From Megasphaera paucivorans (GTDB lineage: Bacteria > Bacillota > Negativicutes > Veillonellales > Megasphaeraceae): a stretch of 64,000 nucleotides of DNA. Both the position numbers and the translations under genes were made by a program. Positions within the stretch are counted from its first letter, which is position 1. The number at the start of each line of letters is the position of its first letter. Below, piece by piece: positions 1 through 9,546 of this stretch. The notes under the pieces are model-generated. The model had not been told where the DNA came from, ran no database searches, and saw only the letters and a program-made list of their open reading frames with translations. The stretch covers positions 62,001 through 126,000 of the forward strand of contig NZ_FNHQ01000001.1 of NCBI RefSeq assembly GCF_900103535.1. The letters run 5' to 3'.

Positions 1-1743
1 TTTATGCAGCGGTTTTCTTGGACGAAGTTTTTCAACAACAGCAGTATGACTGTTCTTTTCTTCTTCTTTTTGTATATCTTTTTTATGTAAATCCAACAGC
101 TTGATAAGTACCGTATTAACAGCAAATCCACCATATCCCACAGCTGCCAGCAAATCATCTTCCGAACCGGCATTCATTTGCTTTGCGACTCTGGCCAAGC
201 GTCCGGCTTTATTCAATACTTTCCAATCATGATTCAGTCGCTTGCATTCTCGTTCCAAGGATTCTGCACCCTTAGTAATATTTTCTTCACGATTTTCTTT
301 TTTAAACCAACTCCGTATTTTTGAACGGCTCTCCGAACTTCCCACAATATTAAGCCAGTCTAAACTAGGTTTTCCGTTTTTAGAAGTTATGATTTCAATA
401 ATATCACCATTCTTCAACGGTGTATTCAATGGTACAATTTTACTGTTAATTTTGGCTCCAACACAACGATGTCCTACATCCGTATGAATTCGATAGGCAA
501 AGTCAATTGGAATAGCTCCCTGCGGCATATCGATTACATCACCACGCGGAGTAAATACAAACACTTCATCAGAAAACGCATCCAGCTTCAATGAATTCAT
601 AAATTCCTTAGGATTGCTTGTGTCCTGCCATTCCAATAAATTTCGCAGCCATCCCATTTTTTCATCAAATTCATTTTTTCCGGCATTTGCATGTCCTTCT
701 TTATATCGCCAATGTGCCGCTACTCCATATTCAGCAACCCGGTGCATTTCCCATGTGCGGATTTGAATTTCTACGGGCTGTCCCCGTGTTCCAATAACAG
801 TTGTGTGCAGCGATTGGTAATTATTGGGTTTAGGCATGGCAATGTAATCCTTAAAGCGATATGGCAGCGGTTTCCACAAACTATGAACGATTCCCAGCAC
901 TCCATAACAATCCTGCACAGTATCTACAATAATACGAACAGCATACAAGTCATACACCTGACTAAGATCGCGATTATCCTTTTTCATTTTTTTATATATA
1001 CTGTAAAAATGTTTCGGTCTGCCGTTAATTTCAAATTTTATATTTGATTCTTCCAATGCTTTACGCATAACATTAATCGCTTCATTAACGATTTCTTCGC
1101 GGACATGCCGTTTTTGTTTCATCTGATCGACTAAATCATAATATTTATCAGGTTCAAGATAGCGAAAAGACAAATCCTCCAATTCCCATTTAATATTAAA
1201 AATTCCCAGCCGATGTGCTAAAGGAGCAAAAATTTCCAATGTTTCCTGAGCAATTCTTTTTTGCTTATCACTGCGCATATATTTCAACGTACGCATATTA
1301 TGAAGCCGATCAGCCAATTTAATAACAACAACACGTACATCTTTAGCCATAGCTAAAAACATTTTGCGCATACTATTTAATTGTTGATCTTCTTTCGTAC
1401 GATAATCAATACGGCTTAATTTAGTAACTCCATCAACCAGGAACGCTACCTGGGAACCAAACTCTTGGGTTAAGTCCTCCAATGTATAGGAAGTGTCCTC
1501 TACTACATCATGGAGCAAAGAGGCGGTAATCGTCGTTGTATCAATTTGCAATTCTGCCAGTATTTGTGCCACTGCCAGGGGATGTGTAATATATGGTTCG
1601 CCACTGACGCGCTGTTGTTGTTCATGCGCTTTATCTGCCAGCTCAAACGCTTTTTTTACATCAACACAGTCTGCATTAGGTTGATAGGTATGAATCGTCT
1701 TTATTAAATAATTAAGTGCTTCTTGTTTATCTTTAAATTCCAT
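1..1743 (-). CDS. relA: RelA/SpoT family (p)ppGpp synthetase/hydrolase, 3' end missing
   Basis: Bifunctional Rel enzyme making and degrading the alarmone (p)ppGpp in the cytoplasm. Translated by eye from the start ATG at 1743; 581 codons lie in the window and the C terminus runs off the left edge. Seen: an N-terminal HD hydrolase domain with the metal-binding HD pair in LLHDVVEDT (residues ~76-84), a central synthetase domain (~240-350), and the start of a TGS domain (~400-455, DEVFVFTPRGDVIDMPQGA). The helical and ACT domains of the family would lie outside. The gene starts 11 nt after the recJ stop with a G-rich ribosome binding site, so it is probably cotranscribed with recJ. The intact HD suggests hydrolase activity is kept. 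Confidence 0.95.
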   Translation of the reverse strand, partial: MEFKDKQEALNYLIKTIHTYQPNADCVDVKKAFELADKAHEQQQRVSGEPYITHPLAVAQILAELQIDTTTITASLLHDVVEDTSYTLEDLTQEFGSQVAFLVDGVTKLSRIDYRTKEDQQLNSMRKMFLAMAKDVRVVVIKLADRLHNMRTLKYMRSDKQKRIAQETLEIFAPLAHRLGIFNIKWELEDLSFRYLEPDKYYDLVDQMKQKRHVREEIVNEAINVMRKALEESNIKFEINGRPKHFYSIYKKMKKDNRDLSQVYDLYAVRIIVDTVQDCYGVLGIVHSLWKPLPYRFKDYIAMPKPNNYQSLHTTVIGTRGQPVEIQIRTWEMHRVAEYGVAAHWRYKEGHANAGKNEFDEKMGWLRNLLEWQDTSNPKEFMNSLKLDAFSDEVFVFTPRGDVIDMPQGAIPIDFAYRIHTDVGHRCVGAKINSKIVPLNTPLKNGDIIEIITSKNGKPSLDWLNIVGSSESRSKIRSWFKKENREENITKGAESLERECKRLNHDWKVLNKAGRLARVAKQMNAGSEDDLLAAVGYGGFAVNTVLIKLLDLHKKDIQKEEEKNSHTAVVEKLRPRKPLHK

Positions 1744-1754
1744 CCTGACGCCCC

Positions 1755-3749
1755 CTATCCCCGAGTATATTTGATAAAAGTCGGTGACTCTGCAAGACTC
1801 ATTTTATGTTGAAGTTTCGGTAAATAGCAAACTTGTCCTTTAGCAGTATCTTCTGTGAGCAAAACTCCTATTTCAAAAAATACATGTAATGCAAGACAAA
1901 CTATATGTCCATCCAAGACACCCTGAAAATCAGCTATCATTTTCTGACGCATTTGCCATACCGGCAAATGCCGTACTTCCAAATGCCGGCGCAACTCTAC
2001 AAAAACATCTACCATTACGTTCCTATCTAAATATATATTATCATCAGATTCACTGCGCATATCCTGCAATATCATCTGCGGTGAACTTATTCCATTGAAC
2101 GTATTTTTTTCCAATTGAAATACTATATCTACAGGATCTCCCACCAGCATTTCTTCACATAGAGATACCATAGACCATCCTACTCCGCTAAGGCGTTTAA
2201 CTGCGATATCCGTATCATTTGGTGAAACAGAAAAGCGTATATGCTGCTGGTTTTTGCCAATGGGTCGGATTTCTGTCAACTTCTGATCCATAAGAGAAAA
2301 ACAAGGCCGGCTGTTCCCCATCCCATATGGTTCTAAAAGACTCAGTTCATCGATAAGCTGCAACGATATAGACGCAGGAGACAGGGGCATATCAATAGCT
2401 ATTGCTGGTACATAATCATCAGCCTTCATATGCATCGCCGCATATTCATTCAGTCGATCACGGAACGCATTTATATTTTCCTCCTTGATAGAAAACCCAG
2501 CCGCCATTGGATGTCCGCCAAATTGGATAAGTAAATCTGCTGCATACTGCAGTGATTCATACATATTAAATCCGGCAATACTACGGCAAGATCCCTTGCC
2601 AATACCATCGTTTAGGCTAATAACCAAAGCCGGTCTATAATATTGTTCCACGAGACGAGAAGCTGCTATTCCAATAACACCAACATGCCAATGATTACCG
2701 GCAGCCACCAACACGCCATCTATCCCATATCCGTTCTTTTCTATTTGTTCCAGCGCTTGCGCAGTTATATCTTGTTCAATTTCCTGACGCTGACTGTTCA
2801 TCTCACTCAACTCATTAGCCGCTGCATAAGCTGCCGAACGATCCGTTTCCAGTAAAAGACGCACTCCTTTATCCGCGTGACTGATGCGTCCAGCGGCATT
2901 AAGCCGCGGTGCAATAGTAAATGCAATCCGCCCGGCATTTATTGTTTCTTTTTGCACTGATGCCGTATCCAATAAGGCCTGCAATCCAAGATTGCACCCT
3001 TTTTTCATGCATTTCAATCCTTGTTTTACAAGAATACGATTTTCTCCTATAAGGGGAACTAAATCAGCAACAGTTCCCAGCGCTGCAATCTCCACATATT
3101 TCTCCAGCTTTTCTTTATGCAAAATCTGCCACAAAGCCCGGCATAAGGTATAGGCTACACCAACTCCAGCAAGCTCTTTACAAGGATAGGTACATTCCCT
3201 CTGTTTAGGATTAAGCACAGCAAAAGCCGGCGGCACATCGTCCGGCGGTTCATGATGGTCTGTAATAATAATATCCATGTATCTTTGATATGCAGCTACA
3301 TCCCGAAAAGAAGAAATTCCACAGTCTACAGTAATTAGCAAATCTGTGCACCCCGTCCGCAATTCCTCCAGCGCATGCACATTCAGTCCATACCCTTCAC
3401 TTTGCCGAGCCGGAATATAATAGGCAGGACTTGCTCCCAAATCTCGAAGCACCATGCATAATAACGCGGTAGCTGTAATACCATCCACATCATAATCACC
3501 ATAAACAACGATACGTTCTTTATCAGCAATGGCTTTGGAAATTCGTGCTACAGCTTTATCCATGCCTTTCATGAGAAAAGGATCAGCTAAATCGTTCATT
3601 GTATCAAAAAGAAAATGGCGGGCATCCTCAACCGTACCTATATTTCGGTTAGCAAGGACACGCGCCAAAACAGTTGAAATGTGTAATCTTTGAGTTAGTT
3701 CTCGTATAGAATTATTATCTTTTTCCAACACATGCCAACGTTTACGCAT
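1755..3749 (-). CDS. recJ: Single-stranded-DNA-specific 5'-3' exonuclease RecJ
   Basis: DHH-superfamily nuclease of recombination and mismatch repair. Seen: motif I YGDYDVDGITA (~83-93), the DHH triad in IIITDHHEPP (~165), a DHHA1 domain with GGHPMAAGFS (~400), then an OB-fold-like C-terminal region. At 664 aa it is within the family range, with a C-terminal extension of about 100 residues like that of Bacillus RecJ. The ATG at 3749 has GGTGG about 7 nt upstream. It lies upstream of relA and the two likely form an operon, a common arrangement in Firmicutes. Confidence 0.95.
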   Translation of the reverse strand: MRKRWHVLEKDNNSIRELTQRLHISTVLARVLANRNIGTVEDARHFLFDTMNDLADPFLMKGMDKAVARISKAIADKERIVVYGDYDVDGITATALLCMVLRDLGASPAYYIPARQSEGYGLNVHALEELRTGCTDLLITVDCGISSFRDVAAYQRYMDIIITDHHEPPDDVPPAFAVLNPKQRECTYPCKELAGVGVAYTLCRALWQILHKEKLEKYVEIAALGTVADLVPLIGENRILVKQGLKCMKKGCNLGLQALLDTASVQKETINAGRIAFTIAPRLNAAGRISHADKGVRLLLETDRSAAYAAANELSEMNSQRQEIEQDITAQALEQIEKNGYGIDGVLVAAGNHWHVGVIGIAASRLVEQYYRPALVISLNDGIGKGSCRSIAGFNMYESLQYAADLLIQFGGHPMAAGFSIKEENINAFRDRLNEYAAMHMKADDYVPAIAIDMPLSPASISLQLIDELSLLEPYGMGNSRPCFSLMDQKLTEIRPIGKNQQHIRFSVSPNDTDIAVKRLSGVGWSMVSLCEEMLVGDPVDIVFQLEKNTFNGISSPQMILQDMRSESDDNIYLDRNVMVDVFVELRRHLEVRHLPVWQMRQKMIADFQGVLDGHIVCLALHVFFEIGVLLTEDTAKGQVCYLPKLQHKMSLAESPTFIKYTRG

Positions 3750-3963
3750 TATACCACCATTTTCTCACAAATAATCACTATCAATATCAATAACGTATTT
3801 CTATTCTACCACTTTTCATTCTCAATATCTAGTCAAAATACCATGGAAAACGCAAAATAAAAAATATATTCTACACATGAATTTGAGAATATATATGTAA
3901 AAACTCAAATGTTTTTTATAAAACATTCCACGCAGCAGCGACCCTATATTTATATAAACATAA

Positions 3964-4000
3964 AAGGAATGAGTTCGATAAAATGACGAACTCATTCCTT
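3964..4000 (-). terminator. Hairpin downstream of nifJ, probable terminator
   Basis: Perfect 14-bp inverted repeat (3964-3977 and 3987-4000, AAGGAATGAGTTCG arm) with a 9-nt loop, about 90 nt after the nifJ stop. On the minus strand it is followed by TTTTATG, a weak T tract. The rest of 3750-4092 is AT-rich; it should hold the recJ promoter (a TAGAAT -10-like hexamer is seen near 3808, but no well-spaced -35) and shows no gene. Confidence 0.6.
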
Positions 4001-4092
4001 CTTAGTAATTCAGTTTATTCACTTACAGATGCCGTGAATACACTTTTATTTTTGCAAAATAAACCTATTATGCAATTGTCTTAATATATAGC

Positions 4093-7000
4093 TTAGGCTT
4101 CCATAGATTTCTGGAAACGAACATAGGATTCACGGCGAGTCTTGGCATCAGCTTCAGTTTTAGCATACATTTCCTGTGCTGCATCAGGGAAGGATTTAGC
4201 CAAAGAAGCGTACCGAACTTCACCTTGTAAGAATTCCTGGAATTTACTGTAGTCCGGTTCTTTGGAATCAAGGCTGAACGGATTCTTGCCTGCTTCTTTA
4301 AGGGTCGGATTATAACGGTAAAGATCCCAATAACCACATGCAACTGCAATTTTTTCTTCATCCTGGCTCTTGCTCATGCCTTTGCGAATACCATGGTTAA
4401 TGCAAGGTGCATAGCAGATAACCAAAGACGGACCATTATAAGCTTCCGCTTCAGTCAGTGCTTTGATAAGCTGATTTTGATCAGCACCCATAGCAACTTG
4501 TGCTACATATACATAACCATAAGAAATTGCCATCATGCCAAGATCCTTTTTCTTTGTCTTCTTACCAGATGCAGCAAACTGCGCAATAGCGGAAGATGGT
4601 GTAGCTTTAGAGGACTGTCCGCCTGTATTCGAATAAACTTCTGTATCAAGTACAAGAATATTTACATCCTGGTTTTGTGCGAGTACGTGGTCAACACCGC
4701 CGTAACCGATATCATAGGACCAGCCATCACCACCAATAATCCAGTGGGAACGTTTAACGAGATATTTTTTCTTATCGAGGAATTCCTGAAGTGTTGCATT
4801 GCCGGCAGCTTCTTTTTCAAGAAGGGCAACTACTTTATCAGCACGTTCACGAGAACCTTCTCCTTCATACATGTTGGCAGCCCAATCACCAAGGGCAGCT
4901 TGAAGATCAGCCGAAGCTTCCGCTTTGGCTGCATCAACTTTAGCAGCCATATCTTTACGAATCTTGTCAACGCCCATGAACATGCCGAGACCAAATTCAG
5001 CAGCATCTTCAAACAAGCTGTTTGCCCAAGACGGTCCATGACCAGCTGCATTTGTTGTATACGGAGCAATCGGAGCAGAAGCACCCCAAATAGAGGAACA
5101 ACCTGTAGCATTCGCGATCATCATACGATCACCAAAAAGTTGGGTAACAAGTTTTACATACGGTGTTTCACCACAACCTGCGCATGCACCGGAGAATTCA
5201 AGCAGCGGAGTTTCCAATTGGCTGCCGATAACCGACTTCTTATTCTGCGGATTGGGTTTTGGAGCGACTTTATCCATCGCATAGTACCACTGATCCATCT
5301 TAGCAATTTGAGCATCGTCATTTTGAACCATAGTGAGAGCCTTAACCGGGCAAACATTTGCACAGCTGCCGCATTCGAGGCAATCGAGCTGGGATACGAC
5401 GATAGTTACACCATATTCTTTGCCGGATTTAGCTTTTGGAGCTACTTTAAAGCCTGCCGGAGCAGCTGCAGCTTCTTCAGCCGTAGTCAATACCGGACGA
5501 ATCGCAGCATGAGGACATACGAAAGAGCACTTGAAACAGCCAATACATTTTTCAAAATCCCAAGAAGGAACATGCATAGCCGGACCCGGTTTTTCAAATT
5601 TCGTAGTACCATTCGGCATTGTGCCATCTTCGCGTCCAACGAATGCCGCTACTGTCAAATCATCACCAACCTGATTCAACATCGGTGTAGCAACCTTCTG
5701 GAAGTATTCCGGTGCATTTGTTTCCGGAGCTGCTTCATCAACTGCATCTGCCCATGAAGCCGGATAAGCTACCTGATGGAATTCCGTAATGCCGGCATCA
5801 ACAGCCCCATTATTCATATCAACAACTTTCTGGCCTTTTTTGCCATAGCTCTTGACAATGGAATCTTTCAAATATTTAACTGCATCTTCAACAGGAATAA
5901 CCTTTGTAAGTGCAAAGAAAGCAGCCTGCATAACCATATTGATACGAGTGCCAAGGCCCAGTTTCTGACCAATAGCATCACCATTCAACGTATAGAATTT
6001 AACATGATGTTTTGCAATAGCACGTTTGATGAGAGCAGGCAATTCTTTATCAAGTTCTTCATCGGTCCATGTACAGTTCAACATGAACGTACCGCCATTT
6101 TTAATGCCTCGGAGCAAGTCAAAGCGTTTTACATACGACTGGCGATGGCAGGCAATGTAATCAGCAGCATCAATCAAATACGGCATTTCAATAGGTTTCG
6201 TCCCAAAACGAAGATGAGAAATTGTTACACCACCGGATTTTTTGGAGTCATAAGCAAAATATGCCTGCGCATACATATCGGTATGGTCACCAATAATCTT
6301 GATAGCAGATTTATTAGCACCAACAGTACCGTCAGAACCAAAGCCCCAGAATTTGCAAGCGGTAAGACCGGTTGTATCAAGCGGCATTTTTTCAGCACGC
6401 GACAGAGAAAGATTAGTAAGATCATCAACGATTCCCAGTGTAAATTCATTTTTAGGAGCTGCTGACTGCAAGTTATCGAATACAGCCATAATATCTTCAG
6501 GAAGAACATCCTTGGAACCCAGCCCAGCACGACCGCCAATTACGTCAATAGCAAGATTTTGTTCTTTTACGAAACCATTGATATCAAGGTACAAAGGTTC
6601 GCCAAGGGAGCCCGGTTCTTTTGTACGGTCAATAACAGCAATTTTCTTGACAGTCTTAGGAAGTACTGCGGACAAGTATTTTGCCGAGAACGGACGGAAA
6701 AGATGGACATTGATAGCGCCAACTTTTTCACCCTTGCCTGCCAAATATTCCACACAGCTCTTCACTGCTTCAAACATGGAACCCATAGCAACAACTACAT
6801 ATTCAGCATCAGCAGCACCTACATATGTAAAAGGCTTATATGTACGGCCGGTGATTTCAGAAATCTTATCCATATATCCTGCAACAATATCAGGCATAGC
6901 ATCATAAAGTTTATTATTAGCTTCACAATGTTGGAAATATACGTCCGGATTTTCTGCTGTGCCGCGAGTTTCCGGAGCATCCGGATTCAAGCCGCGGGCA

Positions 7001-7608
7001 CGGAAAGCCGCAACGGCATCCCAATCGATTAATTTACGGAAATTTTCAAAATCCATTACTTCAACTTTTTGGATTTCATGAGAAGTACGGAAACCATCAA
7101 AGAAGTTAATGAACGGCAAGGAGCCTTTCAAAGCAGCCAGATGAGCAACACCACCCAGATCCATTACTTCCTGAACACTGGATTCAGCCAACATACAGCA
7201 ACCAGTAGCACGAGCAGACATAACGTCCTGATGATCGCCAAAAATGCTCAATGCATGGTTAGCCAAAGCACGAGCAGCTACATGAAATACACCCGGAAGA
7301 AGTTCGCCGGCAACTTTATACATATTCGGAATCATGAGCAGGAAACCCTGGGATGCCGTATATGTAGTAGTTAAAGCACCTGCCTGCAGCGAACCGTGGA
7401 AAGCACCGGCAGCACCGGCTTCAGATTCCATTTCAACAACGTTGACAGTGTTACCAAAGAGGTTCTTCATCCCTTGGGAAGCCCATTCATCAACATGTTC
7501 AGCCATAGGCGAAGACGGAGTGATCGGGTAAATTGCGGCAACTTCAGTAAATGCATAGGAGACCCATGCAGCAGCTTCGTTACCATCCATGGTTTTGAAT
7601 TTGGTCAT
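4093..7608 (-). CDS. nifJ: Pyruvate:ferredoxin (flavodoxin) oxidoreductase, single-chain
   Basis: Oxidatively decarboxylates pyruvate to acetyl-CoA and CO2 and reduces ferredoxin: the central step of anaerobic pyruvate catabolism. The 1171 aa match the fused homodimeric enzyme (usually ~1170-1200). Seen in order: N-terminal pyruvate-binding domain (AAIYPITPSSPMAEH, ~25-40), gamma and beta-type domains, two 4Fe-4S motifs (CIGCFKCSFVCP ~690 and CLECGSCANVCP ~745), and the TPP-binding C-terminal domain with GCSSIWG and the GGDGWSYDIGYGG stretch. The start ATG at 7608 follows TAAGGAG. It is monocistronic by appearance, divergent from a LysR gene, and has a Rex-like palindrome in its upstream region. 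Confidence 0.97.
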   Translation of the reverse strand: MTKFKTMDGNEAAAWVSYAFTEVAAIYPITPSSPMAEHVDEWASQGMKNLFGNTVNVVEMESEAGAAGAFHGSLQAGALTTTYTASQGFLLMIPNMYKVAGELLPGVFHVAARALANHALSIFGDHQDVMSARATGCCMLAESSVQEVMDLGGVAHLAALKGSLPFINFFDGFRTSHEIQKVEVMDFENFRKLIDWDAVAAFRARGLNPDAPETRGTAENPDVYFQHCEANNKLYDAMPDIVAGYMDKISEITGRTYKPFTYVGAADAEYVVVAMGSMFEAVKSCVEYLAGKGEKVGAINVHLFRPFSAKYLSAVLPKTVKKIAVIDRTKEPGSLGEPLYLDINGFVKEQNLAIDVIGGRAGLGSKDVLPEDIMAVFDNLQSAAPKNEFTLGIVDDLTNLSLSRAEKMPLDTTGLTACKFWGFGSDGTVGANKSAIKIIGDHTDMYAQAYFAYDSKKSGGVTISHLRFGTKPIEMPYLIDAADYIACHRQSYVKRFDLLRGIKNGGTFMLNCTWTDEELDKELPALIKRAIAKHHVKFYTLNGDAIGQKLGLGTRINMVMQAAFFALTKVIPVEDAVKYLKDSIVKSYGKKGQKVVDMNNGAVDAGITEFHQVAYPASWADAVDEAAPETNAPEYFQKVATPMLNQVGDDLTVAAFVGREDGTMPNGTTKFEKPGPAMHVPSWDFEKCIGCFKCSFVCPHAAIRPVLTTAEEAAAAPAGFKVAPKAKSGKEYGVTIVVSQLDCLECGSCANVCPVKALTMVQNDDAQIAKMDQWYYAMDKVAPKPNPQNKKSVIGSQLETPLLEFSGACAGCGETPYVKLVTQLFGDRMMIANATGCSSIWGASAPIAPYTTNAAGHGPSWANSLFEDAAEFGLGMFMGVDKIRKDMAAKVDAAKAEASADLQAALGDWAANMYEGEGSRERADKVVALLEKEAAGNATLQEFLDKKKYLVKRSHWIIGGDGWSYDIGYGGVDHVLAQNQDVNILVLDTEVYSNTGGQSSKATPSSAIAQFAASGKKTKKKDLGMMAISYGYVYVAQVAMGADQNQLIKALTEAEAYNGPSLVICYAPCINHGIRKGMSKSQDEEKIAVACGYWDLYRYNPTLKEAGKNPFSLDSKEPDYSKFQEFLQGEVRYASLAKSFPDAAQEMYAKTEADAKTRRESYVRFQKSMEA

Positions 7609-7680
7609 AGATAAAACACGCTCCTTAGTTAAAATATATTAACAATAATAGGTTTAATACCTAACTTGTTGTTAGACAAA

Positions 7681-7694
7681 GTTAAAAAGTTAAC
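7681..7694. promoter_or_regulatory. Candidate Rex (redox repressor) operator upstream of nifJ
   Basis: GTTAA-AAAG-TTAAC fits the core and spacing of the Firmicutes/clostridial Rex site TTGTTAANNNNTTAACAA, with the outer two bases of each half not matching. Rex senses NADH/NAD+ and often controls fermentation genes. It lies 73 nt upstream of the nifJ start. No Rex gene is in the window, so the assignment is inference. Confidence 0.35.
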
Positions 7695-7747
7695 GAATAC
7701 CGACAATATACAATATATTCATAAATTCACAAAAAGCCGCACGCTAT

Positions 7748-7772
7748 CCGCTTCCACCCTGATTGGAAGCGG
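7748..7772. repeat. Inverted repeat in nifJ-lysR intergenic region
   Basis: CCGCTTCCA (7748-7756) and TGGAAGCGG (7764-7772) form a 9-bp stem with a 7-nt loop. On the minus strand the sequence then runs through GCGGCTTTTTG, giving a loosely terminator-like shape. It could end a short minus-strand transcript or be part of the nifJ leader or a LysR site; nothing decides between these. Confidence 0.4.
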
Positions 7773-8032
7773 TACATAATGAGTTCTATGCATATTGTAT
7801 ACGTTCCAAAATCTGCAACTATCCAGCTGAAAAGCCGTGAAACATATAAAAAAAGTATTGCCATTATTCCAAATCTGTAATAATATAATAGTAATATTAC
7901 TGATTTGCACAGGTAATATTTATACGTTCTTCCGACCACGGCAACCGAATGACTTTGTAACTTTTTTCTACAATTAAATTATATTCCTTCGGCATTTTAA
8001 ATTCAATAGCACTTTTATGCTAGTTTTAACAT

Positions 8033-8061
8033 TTGTATGTGAATATTTGTAAACATATACT
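8033..8061 (+). promoter_or_regulatory. Promoter of the LysR gene
   Basis: TTGTAT (8033-8038), 17-nt spacer, TATACT (8056-8061); 36 nt before the start codon. The ribosome binding site GGGAGG follows at about 8083. Confidence 0.6.
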
Positions 8062-8096
8062 TTTTGAGTGTCGTTTTACCCTAGGGAGGTGGCCAT

Positions 8097-9008
8097 ATGG
8101 ATTTTCATCATCTTAAGTATTTTGTAGAAGTTGCCGATAAGAAGTCATTCAGTAAAGCCGCAAGAACACTGCACATTTCGCAGTCTGCCATCAGTCGGAC
8201 CATTAAGGCTCTGGAAGAAGAATTAAGTGTCGTACTCTTCATGCGTAACGCCAAAGCGGTCGAATTAACAGACGCGGGAACTATTTTCCTTACCCACGCT
8301 AAACGTGTGGTATTCATGTTCGAGCATTTGAAAACAGACTTCGAAAATGAGTTCAAATTGGAACAAGGTACGGTTCTCATTGGCTTGCCACCAATTACAG
8401 ATGCTCCTATTTTCGCAAATCTTCTCGGAGCCTTCAAACAAGAATACCCTCAAATTGAGCTTGATCTCTATGAACATGGTTCAAAAAAAGTTGAAATCAG
8501 TGTTCAGGAAGGGTTAATTGATTTGGGGATCATCTGCACACAGCCTAAGGAAAAAGATTTTGAATCATTTTTCCTGACACAAGATCCAATGAATGTTATC
8601 ATTCACCGTGACAATCTTTTGAGCAAAGAAAAAACTATATCCCTCAAAAAATTGGCTAATGAATCCCTTGTTTTATATCGTGATGATTTTAATTTGCATG
8701 ATGAAATCATTCAAGATTGTAAAAAAATCGGATTCCAGCCTAAGATTGTTTTTGAAACAAGCCAGCGGGATCTCATGATCCAGACAGTAGTTGCTAATCT
8801 AGGTGTCGCACTTCTTCCCAGTCGTTTGTGCCCGACAAAAGATGCAAATCCCCGCACAGCAGAATCCGTCGTCGTCCGTCCGCTCGTAGAACCAGAAATC
8901 ATGCATACCCTTTACGTTATCTGGAAGCGCGGACATTATTTATCACATGCGGCGCAGCTATGGCTCGATTTTGTACGCAATCGAATTCGAATCATTAATA
9001 ATCTGTAA
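8097..9008 (+). CDS. LysR family transcriptional regulator
   Basis: 303 aa, typical length for LysR-type regulators, which bind DNA as tetramers and respond to a small-molecule ligand. Seen: N-terminal winged helix-turn-helix (MDFHHLKYFVEVADKKSFS, SQSAISRTIKALEEEL, ~1-60), linker helix, then a periplasmic-binding-protein-like effector domain (~90-295). Start ATG at 8097 with a strong AGGGAGGT site. It is divergent from nifJ, and LysR proteins often control the divergent neighbour, so nifJ is a candidate target; it also sits next to a small membrane-protein gene 17 nt downstream. Ligand unknown. Confidence 0.9.
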   Translation: MDFHHLKYFVEVADKKSFSKAARTLHISQSAISRTIKALEEELSVVLFMRNAKAVELTDAGTIFLTHAKRVVFMFEHLKTDFENEFKLEQGTVLIGLPPITDAPIFANLLGAFKQEYPQIELDLYEHGSKKVEISVQEGLIDLGIICTQPKEKDFESFFLTQDPMNVIIHRDNLLSKEKTISLKKLANESLVLYRDDFNLHDEIIQDCKKIGFQPKIVFETSQRDLMIQTVVANLGVALLPSRLCPTKDANPRTAESVVVRPLVEPEIMHTLYVIWKRGHYLSHAAQLWLDFVRNRIRIINNL

Positions 9009-9025
9009 TATGTAAGGGAAAGGTA

Positions 9026-9445
9026 GTGCCAACTTTGCAATTCGGTAATAATGTAAAAAGAATCATGCAATGTGCCGCAGACAAAAAGCGATATATCAAT
9101 AAAACTTGGTTTGCATGGACAAAAAAATGGTCCTACCACATAATGAGGATAAAACAATATTGGCACTCCTTACAGGGGACAGAAAAAATATTGGCAAATA
9201 TTCTGCTTTCCATGACAATTTTGATTGTAGTGCAGTTTGTTTGGATTCTAGCCTTGCAATATCAAATTAATCAACTGACGGCGGCTGCAGAAATCAGAGA
9301 AATCCGTATTACTAATTTAGAACAGTCAGAAAAAAAGCAAAACAGTATACTATACTCTACCTACTCTACTATTTGGGATTTACAAAAACAATGGAATGAT
9401 TTAAATTTCCGTGTATTAGAAAATTCTTGGAAATTAGGCAATTAA
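9026..9445 (+). CDS. Small membrane protein with coiled coil, unknown function
   Basis: 139 aa from a GTG at 9026 preceded by GGGAAAGG. Not recognised. Seen: a basic N-terminal ~50 residues rich in Lys/Arg/Trp, one strongly hydrophobic segment (~56-78, ANILLSMTILIVVQFVWILA), then a Gln/Glu-rich probable coiled coil (~80-139). The positive-inside rule suggests a cytoplasmic N terminus. It lies 17 nt after lysR and ends just before a long hairpin, so it is probably cotranscribed with the regulator. Confidence 0.6.
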   Translation: MPTLQFGNNVKRIMQCAADKKRYINKTWFAWTKKWSYHIMRIKQYWHSLQGTEKILANILLSMTILIVVQFVWILALQYQINQLTAAAEIREIRITNLEQSEKKQNSILYSTYSTIWDLQKQWNDLNFRVLENSWKLGN

Positions 9446-9463
9446 CAAGTATATGTTACAACC

Positions 9464-9528
9464 AGTAAAAGCAGAGGCTGCAGTGAAATGGAGAATTTCT
9501 TCATTTCACTGCAGCCTCTGCTTTTACT
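9464..9528. terminator. Bidirectional terminator, perfect 27-bp stem
   Basis: Arms 9464-9490 and 9502-9528 are perfectly complementary over 27 bp with an 11-nt loop. The outer arms contain AAAA/TTTT and the centre is GC-rich (GCAGAGGCTGCAG), so it can serve both the plus-strand gene ending at 9445 and the minus-strand HAD gene ending at 9547. Confidence 0.85.
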
Positions 9529-9546
9529 ATATCCGAAAGACGGATG

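Larger units (their letters stand above)
7609..8096. other. 488-nt divergent intergenic region nifJ / lysR
   Basis: AT-rich region between two divergent starts. It contains the nifJ ribosome binding site, a GTTAA-N4-TTAAC palindrome (7681-7694), a second imperfect palindrome CTAAC-N5-GTTAG (7661-7675), a GC-rich 9-bp hairpin (7748-7772) and the lysR promoter (8033-8061). Short reading frames on the minus strand here have no ribosome binding site and no recognisable product. No clear nifJ promoter hexamers could be fixed. Confidence 0.6.

Noticed and set aside
4393-5757. 454-codon open frame on the plus strand
   Set aside because: It lies antisense to the well-supported nifJ, has no ribosome binding site, and its translation is Cys/Ser/Arg-rich with no domain; it is open because of nifJ codon bias.
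7719-7939. Two overlapping 63- and 70-codon minus-strand frames upstream of nifJ
   Set aside because: No ribosome binding site, composition of random AT-rich DNA, and they include a hairpin.
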